Of a stretch of DNA of 23,384 bases, positions 1 through 8,648 are shown piece by piece. Position 1 is the stretch's first letter. The number at the start of each line of letters is the position of its first letter. The notes under the pieces were generated by a model. That model ran no database searches. It was not told the DNA's origin and saw nothing but the letters and a program-made list of their open reading frames with translations. Source of the stretch: Dysgonamonadaceae bacterium (lineage in GTDB: Bacteria; Bacteroidota; Bacteroidia; Bacteroidales; Azobacteroidaceae); the NCBI GenBank assembly GCA_031284225.1, contig JAITAH010000269.1, positions 1 to 23,384 on the forward strand, in the 5' to 3' direction. A program made the position numbers and the translations under genes.

Positions 1-211
1 GGTGATTCTGAAAGATTATAATTTAATCACCTCTGTTGTATTCGCGGTATCGACGGCCGTCGGGTTCGGTTTGGCCTTAGTCATTTTCTCCGGTATTCGC
101 GAACAGTTGGCGCAAACGCATGTTCCCAAAACCATGCAGGGAACGCCCATCGCGCTGATTACGGCAGGAATTTTAGCCATGGCATTTATGGGGTTCAGCG
201 GGATTGTTTAA
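1..211 (+). CDS. rnfA: Electron transport complex subunit RnfA (RsxA), 3' part only
   Basis: RnfA is a small polytopic inner-membrane subunit of the Rnf complex, which couples electron flow between ferredoxin and NAD to Na+ or H+ transport. Only the last 69 codons are present and the reading frame is open through the left edge, so the GTG at base 2 is not a real start. Visible are a hydrophobic helix near codons 8-28, the IREQLA loop, and a final helix carrying ALITAGILAMAFMGFSG. That ending is typical of RnfA/RsxA and differs from the related NqrE, whose end reads more like FITVGLMSLGFMSFSG. The full protein is normally about 190 residues. In Bacteroidales rnfA is usually the last gene of the rnf operon, which agrees with the gene-poor sequence after it. 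No terminator hairpin is evident after the stop. Confidence 0.9.
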   Translation, partial: VILKDYNLITSVVFAVSTAVGFGLALVIFSGIREQLAQTHVPKTMQGTPIALITAGILAMAFMGFSGIV

Positions 212-237
212 TAACGGTATGTTTTCGACAAATTGAC

Positions 238-476
238 GTCTTCAGCTGCTCGAAATATACTCTATCCAAATATCAGGAAAATTATCAGGCGTTAGCATTT
301 GCTTTGTTAAGTAACAAGCGTGGTTTTGATTTCAGCAGTTTTGGCTGAAAAATAAGAACATTATAGCCCCTGATCGGAATGGAAAAAGCGCAGACAACGC
401 TAAAAACGGCAATTATGCCAAAATCACACCTGCTTATATGTTGGCGATCAATGGCAAATGGACGGACGAACTATAA
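238..476 (+). pseudogene. Frame-broken remnant of an unrecognised gene
   Basis: The stretch between rnfA and rodA has no intact gene. Two adjoining open pieces in different frames read like protein. The first ends at a TGA at 346-348 and includes ALAFALLSNKRGFDFSSFG. The second is open from base 330 to a TAA at 474-476 and includes ITPAYMLAINGKWTDEL. Both have protein-like composition and they meet at about 330-348, as expected for one gene broken by a frameshift. The family is not recognised. The rest of the region up to 593 shows nothing clear. This could also be chance reading frames. Confidence 0.3.
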
Positions 477-593
477 GATATATATCCATAAATGACACAT
501 AAGAAAAAACGACTATTTAACAACAAGTTATTTGTAAACAATCATCCCTATCGGCTTCCAACTCTTTGCTTCGAAATAAGACTGATGGGCTAA

Positions 594-2042
594 TCACAAC
601 CGATATTCTCGCGAAGTATCTATCCGCAAAAAAACAAACAGGAGCAGTGTAAACGCCCACAAGGACGAACCGCCGTAGCTAAAAAACGGCAAGGGAATCC
701 CAATTACAGGAGTAATTCCGATCACCATTCCGATATTCACCACTAAATGGATAAAAAGAATGACGGCTACCGAATAGCCATAAATCCGGTTAAAGGCCGA
801 GTACTGCCGCTCCGCCAACACGATAATGCGAATGATTAGCGCCAGAAACAAAATCAGAATCAGGGCCGATCCGATAAATCCTCTTTCTTCGCCAATCGTA
901 CAAAAAATAAAATCGGTATCCTGTTCCGGCACATATTTCAGTTTGGTTTGCGTACCGTTCATATACCCTTTTCCGGTAAGACCGCCCGAACCGATAGCGA
1001 TTTTCGACTGGTTTACATTGTATCCGGCGCCGCTCGGATCGTCCACCATCCCTAACGTTACCTCGATGCGCGTTTTCTGGTGCGGCTGCAATACCTCGTC
1101 GAACACATAATCGACCGAATACAGGAACCCAACGGAAACAACGGCAAACAGGATAATCCACAGATAGGTGGAAGCTCTGTACTTAATAAATAAAACGAAG
1201 AAGAAAATGCCGGTAAAAGCCAGCAACAGCCACATTACCCAGCATCCATTCAACGACACGAAAAGAGAAGCGATTCCGGTCGCCACACCCGCGCCCAATA
1301 TTCCGTAAAGAATATATTTGATGTTCCGTCGCCCGGCCGGGTAATTATACAGCAGGCAGATAAGGAAAAGTTGAGTAAACGCCAGTCCCAGAAATTCGCC
1401 CGCAGGCGTTATGTACCAGATGGTCGCGGAATATCGCACGGCAACCACGAAGAGCAATATCGCCGCAAAACCGGAAAACAGGACGGCGCCCGGCATTCCT
1501 TCGCGATACAGGACAAGCACGAAAGCCAGAAACATCAGCGCCGATCCGGTTTCTTTCTGCAATAGAATCAGCGCTACCGGAAGAAAGATAAAGCCCAATA
1601 CGACAAACAGACTTCGGGATTTCATGAGCTTGAAATGATAGGATCCCATAACTTTAGCGACAATCAGCGCGGTGGCAAATTTGGCGAATTCTGCCGGTTG
1701 AATCCGGATGGGACCGATTACCAGCCACGAGCGCGAGCCTTTGATCTCCGGCGCTATAAAAACGGTAATAATTAGTAAGGCAATTATCAACAAGTAAATC
1801 CAGAATGCGAACGTTTCGTACCAGCTTTTTTCGATTAGCAGTAGCGAAATTCCGATCAACAACGACGAGAGTATCCAAATCATCTGCATGCCCGCCCGTC
1901 CCGACAGGTCGAGAATACTTTTCTGATCGTAATCGTAAGTAGCGGCATAAATACTGAACCAGCCGGCAATGACCAGTATTAAATAAAGGATTACCGTAAA
2001 CCAGTCAATCGTATTTCCTATTTTAGTTCTTCTGTACAACAT
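594..2042 (-). CDS. rodA: Rod shape-determining protein RodA (SEDS peptidoglycan glycosyltransferase)
   Basis: RodA polymerises lipid II into glycan strands in the elongasome, working with the transpeptidase PBP2 encoded just upstream. The 482-residue protein is a multi-pass membrane protein. SEDS signatures are visible: GSRSWLVIGPIRIQPAEFAK near residues 102-121, KETGSAL near 163-169, and the loop VPEQDTDFIFCTIGEERGF near 371-389, which contains the conserved Asp (D377) matching the catalytic Asp of E. coli RodA. The C-terminal GIPLPFFSYGGSS motif is present. It is about 110 residues longer than E. coli RodA; the extra length lies between about residues 200 and 310 and adds hydrophobic segments. 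I believe long RodA proteins are usual in Bacteroidetes. The start ATG lies 20 bases inside the end of mrdA, implying coupled translation. It is the last gene of the purH-mre operon. Confidence 0.96.
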   Translation of the reverse strand: MLYRRTKIGNTIDWFTVILYLILVIAGWFSIYAATYDYDQKSILDLSGRAGMQMIWILSSLLIGISLLLIEKSWYETFAFWIYLLIIALLIITVFIAPEIKGSRSWLVIGPIRIQPAEFAKFATALIVAKVMGSYHFKLMKSRSLFVVLGFIFLPVALILLQKETGSALMFLAFVLVLYREGMPGAVLFSGFAAILLFVVAVRYSATIWYITPAGEFLGLAFTQLFLICLLYNYPAGRRNIKYILYGILGAGVATGIASLFVSLNGCWVMWLLLAFTGIFFFVLFIKYRASTYLWIILFAVVSVGFLYSVDYVFDEVLQPHQKTRIEVTLGMVDDPSGAGYNVNQSKIAIGSGGLTGKGYMNGTQTKLKYVPEQDTDFIFCTIGEERGFIGSALILILFLALIIRIIVLAERQYSAFNRIYGYSVAVILFIHLVVNIGMVIGITPVIGIPLPFFSYGGSSLWAFTLLLFVFLRIDTSREYRL

Positions 2043-3879
2043 TGCGTAAGATAACCGTATTTTTGATCCGGTCTTCCAGCCACTTTTCGGAGGCGGGAAT
2101 TTCTCCTTTCAAATATTTCTGAATCATTAAGCGACCAATAGGCACTGCATTGCTGGCGCCGAATCCTCCATTTTCCACAAACGCCATAAGCGCTATTTGC
2201 GGGTCGTCCATCGGAGCGAATGCCATAAAAATCGAATGGTCGCGCCCGCTATTTTGCGCCGTACCTGTTTTTCCGCAAACAGCAATGCCTGGGATATTCG
2301 CTCCGTGGCAAGTGCCTCCCGGCCCATTCACCGCCCAACGCATACCTTCTACTACCGTTTCGTAATGTGTCTGGTCGATGCCTGTATAGCGGGGATGCGT
2401 ATAAAGACTGTCTAAAGGCGTATCTTTCATCTTTTTTACTATATGCGGCGTATAAAAATATCCGCGGTTGGCGATGGTAGTTGCCAGATTGCAAATCTGA
2501 ATCGGCGAAAGCGTTACTTCCTGTCCGATAGCAATGGAATAAACGGTAAAAGCATTCCAGCTTCCTTTATAGGCTTTATCATAATACATACTGTTGGGGA
2601 TCATTCCCCGTTTTTCGCCCGGCAAATCCACGCCTAAGGGATAACCGAATCCTTGCGCCACCATGTAATCGCGCCATTTATCCATTGCTTTCTGGATAGA
2701 ACCGTATTTTCGGTTTTCGAGCATCGCTTTCAGTCCCGAAGGGAAATAAGCGTTGCAACTGTTTCCGATGGCTCCGACCAACTTCAAGGGCGATGCATGA
2801 CCATGGCAAGCCGGACGTCCGTTATTCAGCGGCCAGCCGTGAAAGCAGGAATAGGATGTTTGCGGCGTAATAATATTTTCCTGAAGAAACGTCAATGCCT
2901 GTGCGGTTTTAAATGTAGATCCCGGCGGATAGGTTCCGCTTAACGCCCGATTCAATAAAGGCGTATAGGGATTTTTCACTAACTGGTTAAATGCTTCGCT
3001 GAATTGCCGTCCGACCAGCGAAGTCGGATCATACGTGGGCATGGAAACCATACACAGGATTTCCCCCGTTTTAGGTTCAATCGCGACGATAGCGCCTAAT
3101 TTGTTTTGCATCAGTTCTTCGCCGTAAGCTTGCAGGTCGATGTCGATAGAAAGGGTCAAGTCTTTTCCCGAAGCGGGGGTAACATCGTACTTTCCTTCTT
3201 CGTATTTTCCTTTGATACGCCCGTGAGCATCCCGCAAAAGGACTTCGACGCCTTTTTGTCCGCGCAACTGTTTTTCGTAGGAACGTTCCACACCGGTTTT
3301 GCCGATCAAATCGCCTCGTTGATAGTAATTGTCGTCGGCAATATTCTGCTTGTCCGCTTCGGCAATATATCCCAACACGTGTGCGGCATACGGCGAACCG
3401 TATTCCCGAATGGTACGGCTTTGAACATAAAATCCCGGAAATTTATAAATAAACTCTTGTAAAATACCATACTGCTGGGCGCTCAACTGGGTCAGGAAGG
3501 TTTGAGGAGTGTAGGAAGAATACCCCGGATTGTTTCGCTTGTCTTTGATTTCGGCCAGGCGTTTCCGGAAGCGTTCGACGGGAATGTCCACTGCCCGGCA
3601 AAAAGCCAAGGTGTCAAATTCTTGTGTTTCCCGCATAATCACCATCACATCGTAAGCCGGTTGGTTATAAACCAGCAATTTGTCGTTCCTGTCGTAGATT
3701 ACGCCACGGGAGGGATACAGCGTTTTTGGAAAAAACGCATTATTATCGGCCCATGTTTTGTAAAAGGGATTTAACACTTGTAAACGGAAAAGCTGAACAA
3801 TATAAATGAGTACTACCACACAAACAATAGCAATCAATACTGTTTTACGCATATCCGAGTTGAAACCGTTCGTTTTCAC
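2023..3879 (-). CDS. mrdA: Penicillin-binding protein 2 (elongasome DD-transpeptidase)
   Basis: This class B PBP cross-links the peptidoglycan made by RodA during lateral growth. The 618-residue protein has an N-terminal membrane anchor at about residues 13-32, then a PBP dimerisation domain beginning near YPSRGVIYDRND, and a transpeptidase domain. All three catalytic motifs are present: S321-T-F-K324 (the acylated serine), S374-C-N376, and K537-T-G539. The sequence GVERSYEKQLRGQKG near 196-210 is also typical of PBP2. Length matches the family (E. coli PBP2 is 633). Its start overlaps the end of mreD by 4 bases and its end overlaps rodA by 20 bases, so the three are almost certainly co-translated. 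By family knowledge it is a target of beta-lactams such as mecillinam; nothing in the motifs looks unusual. Confidence 0.96.
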   Translation of the reverse strand: MKTNGFNSDMRKTVLIAIVCVVVLIYIVQLFRLQVLNPFYKTWADNNAFFPKTLYPSRGVIYDRNDKLLVYNQPAYDVMVIMRETQEFDTLAFCRAVDIPVERFRKRLAEIKDKRNNPGYSSYTPQTFLTQLSAQQYGILQEFIYKFPGFYVQSRTIREYGSPYAAHVLGYIAEADKQNIADDNYYQRGDLIGKTGVERSYEKQLRGQKGVEVLLRDAHGRIKGKYEEGKYDVTPASGKDLTLSIDIDLQAYGEELMQNKLGAIVAIEPKTGEILCMVSMPTYDPTSLVGRQFSEAFNQLVKNPYTPLLNRALSGTYPPGSTFKTAQALTFLQENIITPQTSYSCFHGWPLNNGRPACHGHASPLKLVGAIGNSCNAYFPSGLKAMLENRKYGSIQKAMDKWRDYMVAQGFGYPLGVDLPGEKRGMIPNSMYYDKAYKGSWNAFTVYSIAIGQEVTLSPIQICNLATTIANRGYFYTPHIVKKMKDTPLDSLYTHPRYTGIDQTHYETVVEGMRWAVNGPGGTCHGANIPGIAVCGKTGTAQNSGRDHSIFMAFAPMDDPQIALMAFVENGGFGASNAVPIGRLMIQKYLKGEIPASEKWLEDRIKNTVILRNVVQKN

Positions 3880-4388
3880 TTTTTCGCGACATCAGAATTA
3901 ATACTTTCAAAAGCAAAGATAAGCAATATTGTGAGAACAAGACTGCCTGTTATGCGAAAAATTAACGACAAGGGATCAAAAAAAGATAAAGATTCGGTAG
4001 TAAACAAAACGATGTGATGCAACAAAGCCATCATTAACGCATAGCGAAGAAAAGCAGCCTTTCCCAACGAATGGAACGAGGGGAAATAATTCTCATACAA
4101 GTCGCGGGGCGCAAACCAATCCAAGAACGACTGCCGGGACAATCCAATGACCACGCAGGCCAGCATATTCATTCCCAACGTATAATTGAACAGATCGACA
4201 CACAAACCCAAAACAGCCGATAGCGCCAGCGTCCAGTTCCGGTTCATAGCGCCCGGCAATTTGATAATAAAATAGATGTAAAGCAAAGGAGTAGCGTACC
4301 CGAAAAGATGTATCTTATCGAACAAAGATATCTGCAATGCTATCAGCAGAATAAACAATACTATCCGTCCTGTTGTCGTACCTGACAT
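3876..4388 (-). CDS. mreD: Rod shape-determining protein MreD
   Basis: MreD is a small integral-membrane component of the elongasome linking MreC, RodA and PBP2. The 170-residue product is strongly hydrophobic, with about five predicted membrane segments (about 8-26, 30-44, 52-80, 108-128 and 135-160) and the family-typical helix LSAVLGLCVDLFNYTLGMN. MreD proteins share little sequence, so the call depends equally on position: it sits between mreC (1 base gap) and mrdA (4 base overlap), the standard order. It is about the usual size (150-190 residues). Confidence 0.9.
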   Translation of the reverse strand: MSGTTTGRIVLFILLIALQISLFDKIHLFGYATPLLYIYFIIKLPGAMNRNWTLALSAVLGLCVDLFNYTLGMNMLACVVIGLSRQSFLDWFAPRDLYENYFPSFHSLGKAAFLRYALMMALLHHIVLFTTESLSFFDPLSLIFRITGSLVLTILLIFAFESINSDVAKK

Positions 4389-4389
4389 A

Positions 4390-5244
4390 TTAATCGGCGA
4401 TTTGCGGGTTCAAAATACGTTCTTCCAATTCTTTTTGTTCGTCTTGAAAACGGTTGGTTACGATCAGCGCTTCGTTCAAATTATTGAAATTCGTAAATAA
4501 TCGGATCTGTAACGACCGGTAATTATCGTCCCGTTCTTTCTGCGTCTCCACAATGGAGCCTATAGGTATCCCTTTCGGAAACACCGTAGAATAGCCGCTG
4601 GTTACAATCGTATCGCCGGGTTCAAACGCCGCAAACCGGGGTATTTCGGTCAGATACGAAAACCGTGCATCTTTTCCGTCCCATACCAGCGGGCCGTAAT
4701 AATTGTTGTGCTGGATTTTGCCGTTCAACTTGTATTTTGTGTTCAAGAGCGAAATAACCGTAGAAAAATGCGGGGAAGTGTTGACGACGACCCCCGCCAC
4801 TCCATTCGCAGAAAGGACGCCCATATCGGGTCGGACGCCGTCGGCGGAACCTTTGTCCAGCGTCATATAATTTTCGAGGAGGAAAACGCTGTTATTGACC
4901 ACTTGGGCGGGAATAAACCGATAGACCAGCGAATCCATGATTAAACGGCCGGGATCGGCCTCGTCATTCTGCACAGTTATCCAACGATTTTGGTAAGCAT
5001 AAAGTTCCGTTTCCAATTCTGCCAACCGTTTCGACAGGTCGGCGTTAGCGCTTTTCAGGTAGAGATAAGAGCGAAAATAATTGGTTACAGAATAAACGTT
5101 TCCTGCAACTTCCCGCATCACTTGTAAATATTTACTCCGCTGAAACTGATTGTTGTTTACAATCAGCCAAACAGACAGATAAACTAATATACAAAACAGC
5201 AGCCAATGGATATTCTTAAAAATGAACTGGAATAAATTTCTCAA
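4390..5244 (-). CDS. mreC: Rod shape-determining protein MreC
   Basis: MreC is a bitopic scaffold that activates PBP2-RodA from the periplasm. The 284-residue protein has a short cytoplasmic N-terminus, one membrane helix at about residues 12-30, a coiled-coil stretch at about 58-87 (LKSANADLSKRLAELETELY), and the two-lobed beta domain. The latter contains LDKGSADGVRPDMGVLSANGVAGVV near 132-156 and the later GDTIVTSGYSTVFPKGIPIG, both hallmarks of the family. It starts 1 base after mreB stops and ends 1 base before mreD starts. Length is normal (about 270-370 residues). Confidence 0.95.
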   Translation of the reverse strand: MRNLFQFIFKNIHWLLFCILVYLSVWLIVNNNQFQRSKYLQVMREVAGNVYSVTNYFRSYLYLKSANADLSKRLAELETELYAYQNRWITVQNDEADPGRLIMDSLVYRFIPAQVVNNSVFLLENYMTLDKGSADGVRPDMGVLSANGVAGVVVNTSPHFSTVISLLNTKYKLNGKIQHNNYYGPLVWDGKDARFSYLTEIPRFAAFEPGDTIVTSGYSTVFPKGIPIGSIVETQKERDDNYRSLQIRLFTNFNNLNEALIVTNRFQDEQKELEERILNPQIAD

Positions 5245-5245
5245 T

Positions 5246-6265
5246 TTACCGCATTAAAAATTTAAATTTGTTGATATTTTTCAGCGCTATCCCTGTTCCT
5301 TTCGCTACGGCGTGCAACGGATCGTCGGCAATATGGAAAGGAATATTGATTTTATCTTGCAAGCGCCGGTCTAAACCTTTCAAAAGGGCGCCGCCGCCGG
5401 CTAAGTAAATGCCATGGCGTACAATATCGGCGTACAATTCGGGAGGCGTATTTTCCAAAGCGCTCAAAACGGCCATTTCTATTTTGGAAACGGATTTATC
5501 TAAACAGTGGGCGATTTCCTGATACGAAACCGGCACTTCCATCGGCAAAGCCGTCATTCGGTTCGGACCGAAAACGACATAATCTTCGGGGGGATCTTCC
5601 AGGTTGACTAATGCGGAGCCGACATTGATTTTAATCAATTCGGCCGTGCGCTCGCCTACTTTCATATTGTGTTGGCGGCCCATGTATTCTATGATATCGG
5701 CCGTCAAATCGTCCCCTGCAATGCGGATCGATTTATTGGATACGATACCGCCCAGAGAGATAACGGCAATTTCGGTGGTTCCGCCGCCGATGTCCACAAT
5801 CATATTACCGTCGGGCGCCGACACGTCCAGTCCGATACCGATTGCGGCCGCCATAGGTTCGTAAACCATATAAACATCGCGACCGCCGGCATGTTCGGCC
5901 GAATCGCGCACCGCCCGGATTTCCACTTCGGTGCTGCCGGAAGGAATACATACGACAATCCGCAACGAGGGGGCAAACAGATAACTCTTGTTGTTGATCA
6001 TCTTAATCATACCCCGAATCATTTGCTCGGCGGCATAGAAATCGGCAATCACGCCATCGCGCAACGGGCGTATGGTTTTAATGTTACTGTGCGTTTTTCC
6101 CTGCATTTTCTGCGCTTCGGAACCAATAGCCATCAGCCGTTCGGTCCGGTCGTCTAAAGCCACTACGGAGGGTTCATCTACTACGATTTTACCATCTTGA
6201 ATAATAACGGTATTCGCAGTCCCTAAATCTATGGCTATTTCCTGTGTAAACGAAAATAATCCCAT
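5246..6265 (-). CDS. mreB: Rod shape-determining protein MreB (bacterial actin)
   Basis: MreB forms membrane-associated antiparallel filaments that orient lateral wall synthesis. The 339-residue product shows the actin-fold ATP site: phosphate-1 loop AIDLGTANT near residues 12-20, phosphate-2 loop DIGGGTTEIAVISLGG, and adenosine motif YLAGGGALLKGLDRRL near 288-303. The N-terminal GLFSFTQ could act as a short amphipathic membrane anchor. Full length (E. coli 347). The gene lies 14 bases downstream of purH, with no promoter visible between them, so it is probably transcribed from the purH promoter. Confidence 0.97.
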   Translation of the reverse strand: MGLFSFTQEIAIDLGTANTVIIQDGKIVVDEPSVVALDDRTERLMAIGSEAQKMQGKTHSNIKTIRPLRDGVIADFYAAEQMIRGMIKMINNKSYLFAPSLRIVVCIPSGSTEVEIRAVRDSAEHAGGRDVYMVYEPMAAAIGIGLDVSAPDGNMIVDIGGGTTEIAVISLGGIVSNKSIRIAGDDLTADIIEYMGRQHNMKVGERTAELIKINVGSALVNLEDPPEDYVVFGPNRMTALPMEVPVSYQEIAHCLDKSVSKIEMAVLSALENTPPELYADIVRHGIYLAGGGALLKGLDRRLQDKINIPFHIADDPLHAVAKGTGIALKNINKFKFLMR

Positions 6266-6279
6266 GCTTGTATTTCTTT

Positions 6280-7803
6280 TTAATGTTTGAAATGACGGAT
6301 ACCCGTCATTACCATTGCTATATTATTTTTATTACAATATTCTATCGATAAATGATCTTTGATCGAACCGCCGGGCTGAATCACCGCCGTAATACCTGCT
6401 TCGTTCGCGATTTCCACACAATCGGGAAACGGGAAAAAAGCGTCGGACGCCATAACGGCTCCCTGTAAATCGAAACCGAACGACCGCGCTTTCTCAATGG
6501 CCTGTTTCAGCGCATCCACCCGCGAAGTTTGACCGGCGCCGCTGGCGCAAAGTTGTTTGTTTTTTACCAAAACAATGGCGTTCGACTTGGTATTTTTTAC
6601 TAATTTATTGGCGAACAGCAAGTCTTCGACTTCCTGCGGCGTGGGCGACGAGTCGGTAACGGTTTTCAAATCGGCCGCCGTTTGGATACTGGCGTCTTTG
6701 TCCTGCGCCAAAACGCCGTTCAGCAGCGAACGGAATTGCAGCGTGGCTACCGGACGTTGTTTTTGTATCAAAATAATTCGGTTTTTCTTTTGTTTCAGGA
6801 TTTCCAGTGCGCCGGTCTCGTAAGCCGGAGCGATAATCACTTCAAAGAAAATTTGATGGATTTCTTTTGCTGCTGCTGCGTTTACCGGAGCATTGCTTAT
6901 CAGTACGCCCCCGAATGCGGAAACCGGATCGCCCGCCAATGCCGCCTGCCAGGCCGCTTCGACCGTGGAACGGGAAGCTATACCGCAAGCATTGTTATGT
7001 TTGAGAATAGCAAAAGTACATTCGTCGAATTCGCCGATCAAATCGACGGCCGCGTTAATATCCAATAAGTTGTTGTAAGAAATTTCCTTTCCTTGTATTT
7101 GTTCAAACAGCGCATCGAAATCGCCGTAAAACACGCCTTTCTGGTGCGGATTTTCTCCATACCGAAGCGTTTGGGCATTATCCTGCGCCTGACGGAAATA
7201 CCGGCCTTCGCCCGCATCGAAATAATTGAATATCGCCGTATCGTATCCCGACGAAACGGCAAAGGCTTCCCTGGCAAACCGGCGACGCTCGTCCAGCGTC
7301 GATTGCGCGCCTTGCCGTGTAAGCATATCGTTCAAAGCGGCGTACTGGGCTTGGGAAGCTACTACCACTACATCCTGAAAATTTTTGGCGGCCGCCCGAA
7401 TCAGGGAAATACCGCCAATGTCGATTTTTTCGATAATCTCCGCTTCTTCCGCTCCCGAGGCCACGGTTTCGCGGAACGGATACAGATCGACAATGACCAG
7501 ATCGATTTCCGGAATCCCGTATTCAAGAATTTGCGTGCGGTCGCCCGAATGAGCGCGACGATTCAGAATGCCTCCGAACACTTTGGGATGCAACGTTTTG
7601 ACTCGTCCGCCCAAAATAGACGGATAACCGGTTAAATCTTCCACCGGCCGACAGGGGATTCCTAACGTTTCGATAAACAGTTGAGTACCTCCTGTTGAAT
7701 ACAGCACAACGCCTTCCCGATGCAGTTTCAACAAGATTTCATCCAATCCATCCTTGTGGAATACCGACACGAGAGCGTTTTTAATTTGAACGGGCACAGG
7801 CAT
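6280..7803 (-). CDS. purH: Bifunctional AICAR formyltransferase / IMP cyclohydrolase PurH
   Basis: PurH carries out the last two steps of de novo purine synthesis: formylation of AICAR with 10-formyl-THF, then ring closure to IMP. The 507-residue protein has an N-terminal MGS-like cyclohydrolase domain (LVSVFHKDGLDEI near 11-23, STGGTQLFIETLGIP, and GGRVKTLHPKVFGGIL near 66-81). The C-terminal transformylase domain includes TLRYGENPHQKG, the catalytic-type ILKHNNACGIAS segment, and DAFFPFPDCVE near the end. Length matches the family (E. coli 529). It heads an operon with mreB-mreC-mreD-mrdA-rodA, an arrangement known in Bacteroidales, and has its own promoter at 7840-7870. folD, which supplies the folate cofactor pool, lies at the right end of the window but is not linked. 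Confidence 0.97.
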   Translation of the reverse strand: MPVPVQIKNALVSVFHKDGLDEILLKLHREGVVLYSTGGTQLFIETLGIPCRPVEDLTGYPSILGGRVKTLHPKVFGGILNRRAHSGDRTQILEYGIPEIDLVIVDLYPFRETVASGAEEAEIIEKIDIGGISLIRAAAKNFQDVVVVASQAQYAALNDMLTRQGAQSTLDERRRFAREAFAVSSGYDTAIFNYFDAGEGRYFRQAQDNAQTLRYGENPHQKGVFYGDFDALFEQIQGKEISYNNLLDINAAVDLIGEFDECTFAILKHNNACGIASRSTVEAAWQAALAGDPVSAFGGVLISNAPVNAAAAKEIHQIFFEVIIAPAYETGALEILKQKKNRIILIQKQRPVATLQFRSLLNGVLAQDKDASIQTAADLKTVTDSSPTPQEVEDLLFANKLVKNTKSNAIVLVKNKQLCASGAGQTSRVDALKQAIEKARSFGFDLQGAVMASDAFFPFPDCVEIANEAGITAVIQPGGSIKDHLSIEYCNKNNIAMVMTGIRHFKH

Positions 7804-7816
7804 ATTTAAATCAGGG

Positions 7817-7842
7817 TTGTTTCCTCTTGATTGAGGTTACAA
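7817..7842. promoter_or_regulatory. Imperfect dyad over the purH start region, possible operator
   Basis: An interrupted palindrome reads TTGT, two bases, CCTC, six bases, GAGG, two bases, ACAA. It overlaps the -7 element of the purH promoter (7840-7847) and the expected transcription start. Position fits repressor control, but no regulator is known to me for this site and a chance palindrome is possible. Confidence 0.3.
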
Positions 7843-7870
7843 AATTAACTATTTACTTTGACATAATCAA
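7840..7870 (-). promoter_or_regulatory. Promoter of the purH-mre-rodA operon
   Basis: On the minus strand this reads TTG at 7870-7868, a 20-base spacer, then TAATTTTG at 7847-7840, an exact match to the Bacteroides TAnnTTTG -7 element at its preferred spacing. It lies 37 bases before the purH ATG. It is the only good promoter found for the six-gene unit. Confidence 0.7.
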
Positions 7871-7893
7871 CACTGTGGAGCAGGAAATAATGT

Positions 7894-8445
7894 TCAGTCT
7901 TCTTCTATTAACATATCTGCGGCTATTTGGCCGGCTTTTTCTTTGCCGGTCAGTTCGGTTAAAAGCGTTAAGCCGAAGGCAAACACGCTGCCGGGGCCTT
8001 TTGCGGTGATAACCGTTCCGTCTTTGACCACGGGAGCGTCCACGTGGATAGCGTTTTTCAATCCGGCTTCAAAACCGGGATAAACCGTTGCCCGTTTGCC
8101 GTTCAGCAAGTCTAATCCGCCCAAAACAAAGGGAGCGGCGCAGATGGCGGCAATCCGTTTGCCTTCCTTGTGGTATTGAAGCAGCAGCGCATTCAGGCCT
8201 TTATGTTCGCTCAGATGCTTGGCGCCGGGCATGCCGCCGGGCAAAACCAGCAGAACTCCGCCGGAAAAATCCGCGGCTTCAAACAATTGATCCGCTACGA
8301 CCGGTATGCCGTGCGCTCCGGTAACTACCGGCTGTCCTGTAATGGATACGGCGATTACTTCTACGCCGCCGCGCTTCAACATGTCGAGGATTACGACAGC
8401 TTCCGTTTCTTCAAACCCTTCTGCTAAGAATACAAATGCTTTCAT
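7894..8445 (-). CDS. DJ-1/PfpI family protein (YajL/ThiJ-like)
   Basis: Members of this class I glutamine-amidotransferase-like family include DJ-1, YajL and various chaperone, deglycase or glyoxalase-like proteins; the exact reaction here cannot be told from sequence. From the ATG at 8445 the protein is 183 residues. It has the DJ-1 signature FEETEAV near residue 11 with the conserved acidic partner E15, the GGMPGA loop at 70-75, and the nucleophile elbow with the reactive C102 in AAICAAP. An upstream in-frame ATG at 8472 would add nine residues, but it would lie on top of the -7 element at 8470-8477, so the internal ATG is preferred. It sits upstream of purH on the same strand; purH has its own promoter in the 90-base gap. 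Confidence 0.88.
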   Translation of the reverse strand: MKAFVFLAEGFEETEAVVILDMLKRGGVEVIAVSITGQPVVTGAHGIPVVADQLFEAADFSGGVLLVLPGGMPGAKHLSEHKGLNALLLQYHKEGKRIAAICAAPFVLGGLDLLNGKRATVYPGFEAGLKNAIHVDAPVVKDGTVITAKGPGSVFAFGLTLLTELTGKEKAGQIAADMLIEED

Positions 8446-8469
8446 ATAGTTTCTAATTTGTAAGCATGA

Positions 8470-8477
8470 CAAAAGTA
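8470..8477 (-). promoter_or_regulatory. -7 element for the DJ-1 family gene
   Basis: TACTTTTG on the minus strand matches TAnnTTTG and lies 24 bases before the chosen ATG at 8445. The -33 position has no good TTTG, so the promoter may be weak or need an activator. Its position supports the shorter gene start. Confidence 0.5.
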
Positions 8478-8592
8478 CATAAAATAATCGACATTACACG
8501 CAGGTGGATAAAAATAGATCGGAGAGAAGACGCTGTGCCGGCAATATTGCGGAATTATAGATCCTGATTTTTTAGGCAAAATATGTTAATTT

Positions 8593-8624
8593 TTTGGCTT
8601 TCTCATTCTATTTTGATAGTTTTG
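8593..8624 (+). promoter_or_regulatory. Promoter of the CapA-NlpC/P60 gene
   Basis: TTTG at 8593-8596, a 20-base spacer and TAGTTTTG at 8617-8624 form a full Bacteroides-type promoter, 24 bases before the ATG at 8649. Confidence 0.7.
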
Positions 8625-8648
8625 TAGCTCGCTTCAAAATTAAATAGA

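Noticed and set aside
7093..7635. 180-codon plus-strand frame opposite purH
   Set aside because: purH is well supported over the whole span; this is an antisense shadow.
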